A DNA stretch of 64,000 bases from Blastocladiella emersonii ATCC 22665 (GCA_025594325.1 JANHCV010000004.1:62001-126000), one strand, 5' to 3'. Positions 45,521-57,181 are shown, counted from the stretch's first letter. A program made the numbers and translations. Notes: a model not told the origin generated them from the sequence alone.

Positions 45521-48500
45521 TCGTTTCCACCAGAGACGGACCTGTCCATGTGGCTGCCGGGCTGTTTACTTGTCTTGTCCATACATCAATCGCATCGTTG
45601 TCCACCACGCTCTCGCAGATCATCAGCTCGGTCGAGATAAGACGTCGAGGTTGGCGTCGAGTGGCGGAGCGGAGACCTTGTGTCGGTTTCAGATCATGTG
45701 CGAGAGAACGGCGCGTCCACAGACCCACTTGTCCGGACCCTTGACTTCCTCTCAAGCTCTTGTTACCGCATGACTTCGTTCGCGCGAGAGAATGTGATTT
45801 ATTTCGTGCCCGCCTCCGGAGATCGCACCGCGAGAAACTGTGCGCAGCGGAACAGAAATCAACGGCTACGGGAGCGACTTGAAGTCCGAGGACTCGTGCT
45901 GCGAGATGCGGCCCGCGCGATGTGCAGCAGTTTTGTGACCACGAGCCCGCGCGACATCGCGCCGAAGTTGCCCAGCGTTTCGGCCTTCGTCGTTGCGCCG
46001 CGTTGCGGAATGCGATTACGCCGTCGCCGCCCACCCGGCCCGTGTCGCGAGCATCGGCTGGAACAGCGCGGTCAGCTCCTTGTTGAGCTCGACGACCTGG
46101 TCGGCGATGCGGCGGCACAGCTCATCCGCGTACTGCTCGCGAGTGCTGTGCTGCCTGGGCATGACGATGAAGAAGAGACGGCCGAGGCGCTTTCGGGAGA
46201 CTAGGCGATGCCGCGCACGAGGTGGTCAGCAAATCCTCGTCCAGCGACCAGGTGACGCGCGCGGGAAGATGCGGACCACAGATGGGGGTTGAGTTGAACC
46301 TCGAGCGTGCAACAACGATCGCGAAGGAGCCGTTGTAGCCGGCGAGAAAGCGATGTAGGAGACCCATGACGAGGACGGGAAGGAGACGACCTCGGGAGGC
46401 TGCAGTCCGTGGAGCGATGGACAGCGTTAGTACGCGACTACACCTTACACACGGCGCTCGAGTAACCCCTGGAGTCGAGTTGCGAATCGAAGAACGAAAT
46501 TGATGACCAGGGGGTTGAAGAACGGGACCCCCGCGGGCGCAAACTTGTCGAACAGCTGGGCTACGCTCGTTCCAATGAAACTGTCACCGAGTGCGCCAGG
46601 ATGAGAGGCCCGGACGGTCATGGTGAGGGATTTGGGGATGGCCGACCGACGGAAGACCTTGACGGCGGTGCCAGGAGCGCCTTGACTACGAGCTGGGCGC
46701 GGTAAATCGAGGGCACGTTGCGCGCTCGAAGTCCAGCAAGCCCGCGAGGACCCCGAAAACAGCCTTTTCAACGCGGCGGGAACGACGGGATATACCGCAA
46801 ACGGTCGGCTCAGCGCGACGCCGGTGGTATGAAGACGCCGTGTGCGATGGCGAGGCACGGGGCGCAGTAGGTGCTCAGCATACACGCGGTGAGGAAGGGT
46901 CTCGAACAACATTGCGACATGCCAGGACAGCGAGTGAGCGCTCGATCTGAGCGCCGAAGTCAGTGTCGCTAGTGTACCCTAAGCTCCAGCATCCGGGGGA
47001 TCAGTCGCAGGGTCGACTGCGTCACCGGATCCCACCTCGAAGTCTCACCCACGAGCTCAGAAAGCAACACGGCCGCCCAGCGCGGCGGTAAAGTGCTCGG
47101 CGTCCTCGGATCCCGAGCGCAGGTGCAACTCCGGCATGTCGCGAGCTGGTCGCGCCGCACGACGAACGCGTGGAAGGCCCGGGTGGCAGTACACGGCGCA
47201 GTTCTCGGCCCCGTCAGTCGGTGGAGTGGAAGCGAGTTACTCGGCCACGGGGAGCGTCAACTGGGAGATGCGAGTGCACGACGCTGCGAGTTCGGGCGGC
47301 AGCAGGCGCGCAGGCCCGGCGTGTGCAGCGGCGCGTCGACGACGGACGCGGCCGATGCAACTACTGCTGCTGCGAATGCATTGCATCGAGTGGGGACGAG
47401 TTCATGGGCTGAGTTCGTTGCATCGGAGGGGTGAGAGAGGGGAGGTGAGTGCGGCGAAGGCGGGAGAGATCACGCCGGCATGAGCGCCGCGTCGCCGTCG
47501 AGTCTTCCGCGGGCAACGTACAACCAGGCACCGAGCGAAAGAGCGAGCTGTTAGCACGGATCGGACATCAAAGTAGCAACGCAGGCCCCACAGGGGTTAC
47601 GCATATCTAGGCGCCCGTCGGCGGCGCCCAGCGTCCATGAGAGGGACGCGAGCAACCAGTGACGGGCGGCCTCGAAAGAGCTGCTGGTACGGGCGCGGAG
47701 GATGGTGCGAGAGAGGGGAGGGGAGAAAAATGTTAGTAGTACTGTACTGCACGCGTGCGTGGCGTGCGTGTTCCGCCCCCGGCGGTCCACGACTCCAGTC
47801 ATACGCTGCCCGCGCGCGCACGCATGGGTATACGTCCTCGTCGTGTCCGTCCGATCGGCCGCCCCGTGGCGGGGAGCTGCGTGAGGCGTGCGGATGCGCC
47901 CGGCACCCGCAACGCACGCTCGCGCCCCGCTGTCGAAGCCCTGCCGGTGCTACTCCCGACACTTACGACAAGGTGGGACTCGGGCAGTCAGTCCCCTTGC
48001 GGTGTGGTCCGTGGTGAACCCCACCAGCCCCGATCAGAGAGATATCGTGCTGGTGTGGGGCGGAAGGTCCACCACCAGGCCTATAGTCGGCAGGGACGGG
48101 CGCGGCGACGGACACGGTGTGGGTGCGTTCATTGCATGGGGTCGATTGAGGGGAGGTGGGTGGGTCGGGACAGTGCGCTACGTGAGGAGCGAGAGCGAGA
48201 GGGTGGGCGGGGCGACGGCGCCGGTTTTATAGGGCGTCCGCGCCGCCTCTCTGTTCGACGCGTCGCGCGCGCTGCGCCACAGCAAACCGCGGAGGGCGCG
48301 AACGCCGCTGCAACGCAACACTCGGGCGCGCTCGGCGAACAAGAAGGCGCGCCGCCCGGCAAGGCTCGTGGCCAAATATGAGTAAGCAATGCACAGCGAG
48401 CAGGTCTTGGCGCTCCCGGTGCGGAGATTCGAGGAGGGAGACGGCGGCGCGACGCGTCCGGTGCGAGGATCAAGCAAGGTGGGCGACCCCGGCGCGCCGC

Positions 48501-50196
48501 GGGGGCATCGAGCCCCGAACTCGATGCAACGGCTCATTTGGGCAGGCAGACGTGGCGGCGAGCAAAGTGTATCGGATCTTCGTCAATGTCGATGCGGGCC
48601 ACGTCAGTTTGACGCGTAGCGCACCGGCGGAAGACAACGTGGAAGCCTCGATCGTGGCCGCGCGCGACGCGCCAAGTGGGCGACAAGTGCCGTTATGGGG
48701 TGCTGCCAAGAGGGAGACGCGGCGGCGAGGTGCCGAAACCGGACGCGACGCGCGGCGGCGGCGATGCGCGACGCGTCTCCCCCCGCGGTCGCGTGACGTG
48801 AGACGCCTTCGGCGTGACCGACCCCTGAAGATCATCAACCAGAACCAAGTCTCGCCGGGAGGCTATCCGCGTGGTCACGGCGGCTGCACGACGAGGATCT
48901 CGCGCGAGCGAGCGACTCGGCGGGCTGTGACGATGGCGAGAGCCGTGGGGGAAGGGCGGGACACTTCTCAGAGCGGTAAGCAGTCAAGGGAAGCGCTCGA
49001 GCGGGAGTGCACGGAGATGCAGCGAAGCCTCGGGGTTGCCGGCGAGGATGGCGGCACCGTGGAGGCGCGCGAGAGCGAGCCTGCCCACAAGGACGGCCGG
49101 GAAGGTCGGCAGGATGCATTGCAGCGAGTGGTTCGGCCACGAGAAGCCGTCTCGGGTGCAGAGAAGGCGGGTCGAGTGTGAAGGCGGCCGAGCGGGTCGG
49201 CGCCGCCCGTGAGCGAGCGACCGCACCTCGCTAAGAGCACCCGTCCCACGTAGACCTGCAACGCGACGCGTTTCGGCGCGCGTTTCCCGTGACGTTGCTC
49301 TTCGGCGCACTCATGAGAAAGTGCGTCGAGCGCGTCTCCGGGTCGCCCCGTCAGGGGTCGTCAACGAGCGGGCGAGCTCAGAGGTCGGTGGCGGGCCACG
49401 CCGCGCGCTCGCAGCAGCCGTGACGGCGGGGCCGGCTGCGCACTCTCACGCAACCGTCTCACGAATGAACGAGACCGAAAGCATGGATGAAAATGAATGC
49501 TCCAAAGAGGTGTTCGAGATGCAAGTCCAGGGCGTGGAATCCTCACGGATGGGCGCCGGTTTGCAGGCGCGCGGCGGGGGACTGCGCTCGAGGTGCCGCA
49601 GCGGCAGGCCCATCCTCGGCCCCGGTCCCCGTATGCGTCTATCTCGGTCGGCCTAGCAGTGCGGCATGAAGGCTCAAGGACGAGTCCTGAGCGGGTGGCC
49701 ACCGTCGCGGAGCACTCGCCGCGGGACGCCAGCACCGACCCAGGATGCAGTGCGGGTCGGCCGCAGCGCGCTGCAGGCACTTTCGGGTGCGATTACGAGT
49801 CGCTTTGGGTGCTGCCGAGAGGAGCGGCGACGTCCGATCGCGCCAGAAGCAGTCTCGGAGGCCGTGGGAACGCGGGGGAGGCTCGGCGCCGACGTGTTGC
49901 TGCTGGTCGCGTGCGTGGCGGCGCCGGAGCCCTTCTCCACCTCACCATCTCGCCAGCGGCTCTCGCTCGTTGCCGGAGCGCACCCAGCGTAGTCGTTCGT
50001 TCTCTGCCCGCTACTCCCTCCTCGGCGTAGTGTCGCTCGCGGGCGATCCCGACCTTCTCCGACCTTGCGGGGTGGCGCGTCGCGCCGACGCGTGTGCCGC
50101 GCGGCGCGTCGCTCAGAAGTCGGGAGACGACGCGCCACGTGGGCCCGCCTTCGCTCCTCCACCCCTTGCTTCTCTCGCTCTCTCCCCGGTGGCCAT
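45521..50196. other. Gene-poor region with possible decayed coding sequence
   Basis: About 4.7 kb with no gene I can support. On the minus strand between 46050 and 47750 short stretches look once-coding and fall in different frames: VELNKELTALFQPMLATRAG near 46040-46100, SFIGTSVAQLFDKFAPAG near 46530-46590, ELVGETSRWDPVTQSTL near 47000-47060 and FEAARHWLLASLSWTL near 47610-47670. Stops and frame changes interrupt them, so this may be a decayed gene or one with many small exons. The family is not recognised. From 48240 to 50190 the sequence is plain GC-rich with no coding signal seen. Confidence 0.4.
48225..48231 (-). promoter_or_regulatory. Isolated TATA box, leftward
   Basis: Minus-strand TATAAAA in the same style as the CPA2 promoter. 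The leftward sequence has no intact gene. It could be the promoter of the decayed or unrecognised coding region at 46-48 kb, or of a non-coding RNA. Confidence 0.35.
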
Positions 50197-52031
50197 GAAT
50201 CTCACACACATCACGCCCATGTATCGCAGACCACTCCGCGCAACGTGTGCGCACCACCACCACGGCCGCCGTGACCGCGGTCTCGTTCCTCAACAACTTT
50301 GGTGCGACCTCGCTCGGCTTCACCGACTTCCTCTCCAACACCAAGATCTCGTCCTGCGGCCCGCTCGCCCCACGCACCGACTCTAAATATCTCTACATCC
50401 CGTGTGCGTCGCGCGCTGGCCATCGACTTTACCAAGAACCAGACGCTGCCGGTCGCCCTCGAGGTCGCGGCTACTGCAGCCACGCCTCGGGGCGCTACAC
50501 CCGCACCCGACTGCATCATCCTGGGCGGCGGCAAGCTCTACAGCTCCGCCCTCCGCGTCGTGACGACGCTGACCGCCGGCCACGCCGCGGCCGTCCTGTC
50601 CGACCTGTACTCGGCCCTCAAGGAGCCGACACTCGGGCTCGCCAAGATCTTCACCCTGCTCCTCGACTACTCTACTCTTCGCTCGATTGTTGTGATCGCC
50701 AGCACACTCCTCCGCGGCAACGCCACATCACTCGCCGCCTCGCTGTACTCCCACCTCCCTGTCGACTTTGCCACCCCGACTACCGCTGGCCCCGTTGCCG
50801 TGGCTCGACTCGACTACCTCACCACCATCGTCGCCCTGACCATCGCATTTGGCCTCATCACCACGCTCGCGCTGCGCCACGCGCGGCCCACCTCCAAGCT
50901 CGACTCGGGCATCCACGACGACCTCGACGCGTGCGACGCACGCGACTCCACCGTCGCCGACTCGGACGCCGAGACCCTCGTCGACGCGTCCCCCGACAAC
51001 TTCAAGACGGCCCTCGAGACCGACTGGAACAACAACGACGACGTGACCGTGTCGGGCAGCAGCACCACCACCACCACCACCATGTCCGACTCGACCTGCG
51101 CCAGCTCGCCCGCCTCGGTCCTCGCGCAGTCGGTCCTCGACCTCGACAGCATCAAGTCGGTGACCGTGCCCGAGTCCAAGATGCTGGTCGAACCCCCGGC
51201 CAAGACCGACATCCCCGCGTGCGACACCGTCCCGCGCCCCATCACCCCGACGACTGGGCCCTCCGCTGACGCGGGCCTCGCGCAGTCGGCTGGCTCGGCG
51301 ACTCCGATCATCCAGCCCGGAAACCCCAACATCACTAAGCCGGCGGCGGCGGCGGTGCTCGACGCCGAGGTCGCGCTGGCGACGGACCTCACGATCCCCG
51401 CGAGCGACCTCGGCTCGCGCCCCACCACCCCGACGACCGGCCTCGACATCGACAGCGCATCCATGACCATGCCCAAGACCCTGTCCAACGGCTACGAGAG
51501 CGGCTACGAGACCGACGCCTCGTGCTCCGACAGCGACTCGTCGGACGAGGACCAGTTCGGCTTCGAGACCCGCGGTGCCGCCTCGATCGACCAGCTGTCG
51601 TGCTCGGCCCTGTTCCGCAACGGCACCGACATGACGCCCACGGTCTCCGCCGACGTGTTCGCCCCCGCCCTCGCCCAGCCACTCGCGCTCGCACTCGCGC
51701 ACGAGATCTCGCCCGCCCCGCCGGCCCGCGCCATCAAGAAGACCAAGAAAAAAAGTCGGCGGCCGCCAAGAAGCCCACCGCTGCCGCCGCCACCGCGTAC
51801 GCGTCGCCCTCGTCATCCGACTCGGACCTGGCCGCCGCCGACTACGTCGCCATCAACTCGGCTGACGTCCTCGACGCCATGGACCGCGACGAGTACGTCA
51901 AGGTCGACGTGCGCGACTCGATCCCGACGCCCCGGCTGACCGACGCCAAGCTCGACGGGGAATACGAGGCGCTCGAGACGGCCGCGATTGCCGAGGAGAA
52001 GGACCGCGACGAGTTTGTGCTCGTTTTCTGA
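50197..52031 (+). CDS. Unrecognised single-pass membrane protein gene, frame breaks
   Basis: The main frame runs from before 50400 to about 51750. It begins with an ATP/GTP-site-free soluble segment (LAIDFTKNQTLPVALEV) and has one clear membrane segment, YLTTIVALTIAFGLITTLAL, near 50815-50870. A long acidic Ser/Thr/Asp-rich tail follows. Two places break the frame. At 50390-50420 a plausible N-terminal sequence (SFLNNFGATSLGFTDFL) sits in another frame with no convincing intron between. At the A7 run of 51748-51754 the frame changes after KKTKKK, and the new frame continues SAAAKKPTAAAATAY and ends naturally at ...DEFVLVF at 52031. One extra A would join the two. The true start is uncertain; 50197 is the nearest upstream ATG but is not in phase without another event. 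Indels, sequencing errors or an unseen intron are all possible. No family recognised. Confidence 0.45.
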
Positions 52032-52966
52032 CCCGCGGCCGACCATCGCCACCACCACTTCTAGAAGCCGTTGGCGCCGCGTGTACGGCGCCCGTCGACA
52101 CTACTACCAGGCGTGTACACTCTACCCCACCCCAACTCTTTTGTCAAACGTAACATACCCGACTTGGACTCTGTGAAAATGGCACTCTCGGCTCAGTCAG
52201 CGAGTTGGGCAGCTCGGTCGGTACAGCAGCGTGTCCTAATGAGCTCGGCCATGGCGAGACCCCTGTTACTCGCAACCTGCCGCGACTGCTGAAGCTGGTC
52301 GCGGACGGCGGACGGGGGTCTAGAGTTTGAGCTCGAGCGCCAGCTGCATCGCTGACCGCCGCACGAGCTGGTCTCGTCGCGCGTGTTTGTCAAGTCGGCG
52401 CCCTCGCGGATTGATCACCACACCGACACGGCACGGGTACAATTTCCTCAGTCTTGGACCTCATTCCTGCGCGCGCGGACGTGTTTTTTCCTGATGCACA
52501 TCCAGTGCTGGCGCCTCGGTGAGAGCATTGTCGTCGCGGGCGTGAGTGCAGCGACGCGGGCCGCCGACCCATCAATCGTAACAAGACTTCAACGACGTTC
52601 ATCATGACGTTCAACACCCCCAAGGTGCGTGAGTCATGGCCACGCGACGGGACCGCTCCACGTTGAGCTCGACGCGCCGACCGAGGCCGGACGCGGAGCG
52701 TAGGGCGAACGAGTCGTGTACGCCGGCGCATGGCGATGCGGTGCTGATGTTCTGGTGGTGGTCGGCGAGGCCGTCGAGAGGGTACGAGTGGAAAGAGTAC
52801 GAGTGGAGAGAGAGGTAAAGTTGTCGTGAGGGTTGTTGTTGGTGGTGGCAAAGGGTGATAGAAGTTGGTGGGAGGGGCGGGAGGAACGGGTGCTGGCCGG
52901 CGCGGGCCAGCCGAGCGCGAGGTCGAGGGTCCCGTACTTGGCCTGGCCTCGTCGGGGTCGTTATCC
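52032..52966. other. Intergenic, nothing recognised
   Basis: About 935 bases between convergent genes. Short frames on both strands are without recognisable content; no TATA box or RNA gene is seen. Confidence 0.4.
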
Positions 52967-54069
52967 TCAGCGGCCAAAGCCGGGGGCGGCAGCGCCCGAG
53001 TTCATGCGGCGCAGCTTACCGTTGGCAATGAGCTTCTGGAGGTCCGCCTTGGGCGCCGAAGCTTTCTGCTTGCCCTTGGGCTTGGAGGGGTAGCCGGTGG
53101 TCGACTTGTAGCCGTTGGCCGGCGCCGAGGTGATGGTGAGCGTGATGGTGGAGGTCGGCGGCGAGTACATGCTCATCGGCGCGGACGCGGCCAGCGGCGA
53201 GGGCGTGACGGGCAGGAACCGCGCGGCCGGCACAGGAGCGGGCGTTGGGGGCACCACCCGGCTCCGTTGCACCGCCTTCTGCTTGTGCTGGCGGCGACGA
53301 AAGACGAGGTGGGCCGTCGACTTGAAGGTGTCCGAGGCCAGCAGCCCGGTCCGGAACCCGGACAGCTTGGAGGACTGGGCGCGGCCGACCTTGTTGCCGC
53401 CGCCGAGCGCCGACCGCATCGCCTTGACCGACTTGCCGAGCAGGTGCTGCTTGCGGATGTCGGCCCAGAGCGCCGCCTTCTTGTCGTTGCGTGACTTGGC
53501 CGCGCGCCGCAGCTGGTTCTTGTTCTCCTTCTTGAGCGGGTAGCTGCGCTTGGGCAGGGCCGGCGCGGCCCACACGGCGGCGACGTGGTCGTCGGCGAGG
53601 TCGAGCGACGACTTGATCACGTAGTCGTCCTCGATCTCCGTCTTGTCCTCCTCGAGCTGGTACTGGGCGGCCTGCGTGTCGGCCACGACATGGAGTGGAG
53701 CGGCACATTCTAGGTGGTGGAGGACGTCAGCTTTGTGCGGGCGAGAGAGTTGGCAGTGAGAAGGCGTAGCGTACCAGCATGGGGAGGGCGGCAGTCGTCA
53801 AAAGCGGTCGAGCGGTCGACGATGGCCGACGACGTCTTGCGGGTCACCAAGTCAGTCGGGCGGTCGCGCGGGCGCTCGTTAGCGCCGGCAGAACGCGGAC
53901 CCGTCGTCAGCGCAAAGGAAAGAGACGAGATCGTGAACGCGGCGTCGCGGGCCGCACGGCGCTGTTCCACAGTTGCGACAACGCAGTACGGCTTGTCGCC
54001 GGGGTGATGGCGAGGCCCGCCGAGGCCGGGACGGGGCGCGCGCGTCGAGCAGGACGGGCGCCGTCTCAC
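52967..54069 (-). CDS. Unrecognised basic protein, at least two exons
   Basis: The last exon is 53709-52967. A 65-nt GTACGC...CTGAC...TAG intron (53774-53710) joins it in phase to an upstream exon that is open to an ATG at 54069, giving about 345 aa. The exon 2 protein contains EEDKTEIEDDYVIKSSLDLA, then a Lys/Arg-rich stretch (KRSYPLKKENKNQLRRAAKS, RNDKKAALW) and a low-complexity Ser/Pro/Thr tail with KPKGKQKA near the end. The basic middle suggests nucleic-acid or ribosome association, but this is only composition. The upstream exon is less certain. An alternative frame there shows CRNCG and a Cys/His-containing stretch, so further introns may exist. No family recognised. Confidence 0.45.
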
Positions 54070-54211
54070 GGTGCATGGCGTTGGTCAGCGCGGGCGCGGA
54101 CTCGAGGACGACAGCCGTACTACTGGTCGAGGCCATGGCGGCGGATGCGTACACGACCTTGGAATCACGGCCGGCAAGGCAGGAGCGCGAGGAAAGTCAC
54201 GCCGAGGAGCT

Positions 54212-54337
54212 GGCCAGCCCAACCCTGACCCCCTGGCGTAGGATTGACGAGTCGACCTGCAGCCCGCCCTGGCCCTCGATGGTCACGATCATCTGTTCGG
54301 GCGTGTCGACGAGCTTGAGCGAGATGGAGAAGCGGTC
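54212..54337 (-). pseudogene. Relic fragment of the beta-helix/multi-TM gene
   Basis: The minus strand encodes DRFSISLKLVD followed by a short deletion and then IVTIEGQGGLQVDSSI and LRQG. This matches the segment encoded at about 43240-43385 of the gene at 40955-45520, minus eight residues. Flanking sequence does not match, so this is an isolated, decayed piece of that gene or of a paralogue. Confidence 0.8.
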
Positions 54338-54655
54338 CGTGATAAGGGCGGATGGGCGCGTCGTCACGACGCGCCGATCAAGCGCACGTGCGATCCTTTG
54401 CAAAATTCTCTCGCTCAGCGGTTGGCAGCTCGAATCTGTGTGTAATTATTGCATCCAATATTATTAACTTTATAATTTATAAAAACACTCCGCACTGGCC
54501 GATCCAAACCGCTTCTGAGATGTCGACCTATCGCGATGTGTTGGGATTTGTCACGTGGCCCGGCCGATCCCACTGAACACGGCCGAACGTGCAGCAGCAA
54601 CGCGAGGATGGATTTCGTTCGCTCGAGCAGGCTGCCGGCGGCCCCGTCCGTGGGG

Positions 54656-54663
54656 ATAAAAGG
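54656..54663 (+). promoter_or_regulatory. TATA-like box of the cyclophilin gene
   Basis: ATAAAAGG, 72-79 bases before the cyclophilin start codon. Confidence 0.55.
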
Positions 54664-54734
54664 CAGCGCGACCTCGCCCTCCTCCCCTTCTCCCTTGTGC
54701 TGATCGAGCCTGACCTCAAAGCAACGTAATCAAG

Positions 54735-56027
54735 ATGTCGTCCAACCCCCGCGTCTACTTCGACATGACTGGTCCGTGGCCCTCGACACCCGCCCGCCCT
54801 CGCCCCGGCGCTTCGCGCCTCGCTGCCTCGCCGCCATGACCGCTGTGACCGCCGTAACCGCCGCAACCGCCGCCTTCGCCGATCTTCCGTAATCGTCCGC
54901 ACGGGCCATCACCGTGCAGAACTCGCGGTCAGGATGTGGCGAGCAACGCGAGGGCCTGGGCGCACCTTACAGATCGCTCGGACTCTACTCACTTTTGCCT
55001 CTTCCCAAATCCCTCACCATGTAGCCGACGGCAAGCCGCTCGGCCGCATCGTCATGGAGCTGCGCGCTGGTACGGATCACCAACGTTGAGCCCGAGTGGC
55101 GGTGCAGCACGGTCGAGATCGTGTGTGACTGACACTCCCGACCTCCCACCACCTCCCACCACCTCCCTCGACATCCCATCACCTCTCTGATCTCCGTGCG
55201 GAAGATGTGGTCCCAAAGACTGCCGAGAATTTCCGTGCCCTCTGCACCGGCGAGAAGGGCTTCGGCTACTCGGGCTCGACCTTCCACCGCGTGATCCCCG
55301 ACTTCATGTGCCAGGTACGCATTTTCGGCATGTCTGGACCGCGGTACGCAGCGCGCGGCGGTCGTGCGCGTTCAGGCTTGTGTGTTGACCCGGGAGTGGG
55401 CCTGGGGTGACCTCGGGGTGAGCTCGAACTCGGCGATCGCGACGAGACCTCGACTCCCATCACTCACAACTCCCTTCTCCTCCCCCTTTTCAGGGCGGCG
55501 ACTTTACGGCCCATAACGGTACCGGCGGCAAGAGTATCTACGGGAACAAGTTTGCCGATGAGAACTTTGTGTACGTTCCGAAGTGTCGGAAGTGATCCGC
55601 GGTGTCCGGCGACCTCTCGCGGCTCCCGACCGTATCATCCCCTCCTCCCTACCCATCTTCCAGCTAGTCTCTCCCATCTCCTTGTGCTTATTTCGATGAC
55701 TTTCGACGTGTCGCGGACACCACACGCTCACCGACCTCTCTCCGCCTCACCTCGCGATCGTACGTGGGAACCCGCAACTCACCTTTCGACTACTCTAGCC
55801 TCAAGCACACTGGCCCGTACCTGCTGTCGATGGCCAACGCCGGCCCCAACACCAACGGCTCGCAGTTCTTCATCACCACGACCAAGACGGCCTGGCTCGA
55901 TGGCAAGCATGTCGTGTTCGGCTCCGTTATCGAGGGCCAGGACGTCGTGAAGACGATCGAGTCGTACGGCAGCTCGTCGGGCCGCACCTCGGCCAAGATC
56001 GCCGTCGCCGCCTCGGGCCAGCTCTAA
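54735..56027 (+). CDS. Cyclophilin A-type peptidyl-prolyl cis-trans isomerase
   Basis: Catalyses proline isomerisation during folding and is the cyclosporin target in fungi. Five exons, 54735-54771, 55025-55069, 55205-55314, 55494-55570 and 55799-56027, are joined by introns of 253, 135, 179 and 228 nt, giving 165 aa, the standard size of single-domain cytosolic cyclophilin. The first donor is GTCCGT. Active-site residues are present: Arg in FHRVIPDF, Phe and Gln in FMCQGGDF, the [14 protein letters not shown]-type loop (here [14 protein letters not shown]) and Trp in [12 protein letters not shown]. No signal peptide or C-terminal extension. Introns are two to four times longer than elsewhere in the window. 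Most of its last exon and its 3' flank lie in the left arm of a large inverted repeat. Confidence 0.95.
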
Positions 56028-56996
56028 GTTCCTGGGACACCGCTACCGCTACGACCCGCCCACCAAGAATGACCCGCCGAGCACGCAGTTTGTCTCTCTC
56101 GAGTTCCTCCTCCTCCTGTTCCTCCTGATCTTCTGGTGAGACGGGTCTGATCGTCGTCATTCGACGTGAAGCCGTCCTCCAGCGAGCGTTTGAAGAAAAA
56201 CATACATGGAAGTCCTTCTGTGAACCCGACCCTCGCTGCGACTGCCAGGAGGACTTGAGAGTCGAACAAGGTTGTCCACCGCGCCTAGATTAGACGAACT
56301 GGCTGGCTGAATCGTTGTGTGCAACATGATGAGCGTCGACCCGCTTTGCCAAGTCTGCCACGGTGTGCATCGGCCGCACCTTTGACGCGTCGCTGCGGAG
56401 GGCCATGCGCATGGTCGGTCTCCCCTCGCTCTCGATCGACGGGTCCGCGTCGCCGTCGCTGCCCGCCGCCGAGTCGCGAGTGGCAGCCAAGTTGTTTGAG
56501 GCGGCCAAGTCGCGGCTCACGGGCTGCTCGCCATGTCGGCGGATACGCGCATGGTCCAACAGAGCAAGACGGTAAGGCTTTGCTGAACGCACGCGGTCGA
56601 CGACTTGCTCGAGCGATGGCGTGGCTCACGTTGGCCACGCACCCGGACCTGGCGACCCTCGACGCGACGACGGTTCGCATGACCAAGCAGTTCGCTGGCG
56701 CGTTGGCGCTGCGGTCGTCCGACGGCTCGCATCGCACGCAGCTTTGCGTCACGCCCTGGATCAAGCACATTGACACGGTCGCGAAGAACGAGTTTTTTTT
56801 TGATTCAGTCGCCACCCACGCGGTACCTTAAGTCGTCTTGAGCACGCCTTGTAATGCGACGAGCGTGGGTCGCGTCACGCTCGCGCGGCGATCGACGTGT
56901 CTCATCTCTCACGCCCGTCACGTGATAAATCGACGCGTCCGGCGAGCCCCTCGACCCGCGTCAGGGGGGGGAGCGCAGCACCACTACAGTACCCCT
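55871..56996 (+). repeat. Inverted repeat, left arm (1126 bp)
   Basis: Reads as the reverse complement of 59196-60324 with the only difference found being a 3-base GGA copy-number change near 56100-56110. It contains cyclophilin exon 5 from 55871, the 3' flank, a CPA2-derived fragment and a G8 run at 56964-56971. The boundary at 56996/59196 is sharp. Confidence 0.93.
56355..56795 (+). pseudogene. CPA2-derived pseudogene fragment (left arm)
   Basis: The plus strand resembles CPA2 coding sequence at about 1280-800. Recognisable pieces are [39 protein letters not shown] and RTQLCVTPWIKHIDTV. Small insertions, frame changes and a deletion of about 25 codons (the [15 protein letters not shown] region) show that it is dead. 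Confidence 0.85.
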
Positions 56997-57002
56997 GCCA
57001 GC

Positions 57003-57040
57003 ACTCCTGGTGATTCACCAGGAGTGAGTCAAGTGAGTCA
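57003..57040 (+). promoter_or_regulatory. Perfect palindrome plus two TGAGTCA (Gcn4/AP-1-type) boxes
   Basis: Bases 57003-57013 and 57015-57025 are perfect inverted copies (ACTCCTGGTGA) around one central base. They run directly into TGAGTCA at 57025-57031 and again at 57034-57040. TGAGTCA/TGACTCA is the core site of fungal bZIP activators such as Gcn4/CpcA. It lies 140-180 bases upstream of the gene at 57182. Confidence 0.55.
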
Positions 57041-57181
57041 AGTGGTCTGTAACTGTGGTAGGAGAGCTTTAGGGGGCGGAGGAGGAGGAACCTCGCCTCC
57101 TCGGACCTACAAAGCCGGACCGGCCCCCGATCCCCTTCTCTCGTTGGTCTCTCGAACAACAAGTTAAACCAAAACCAAACC

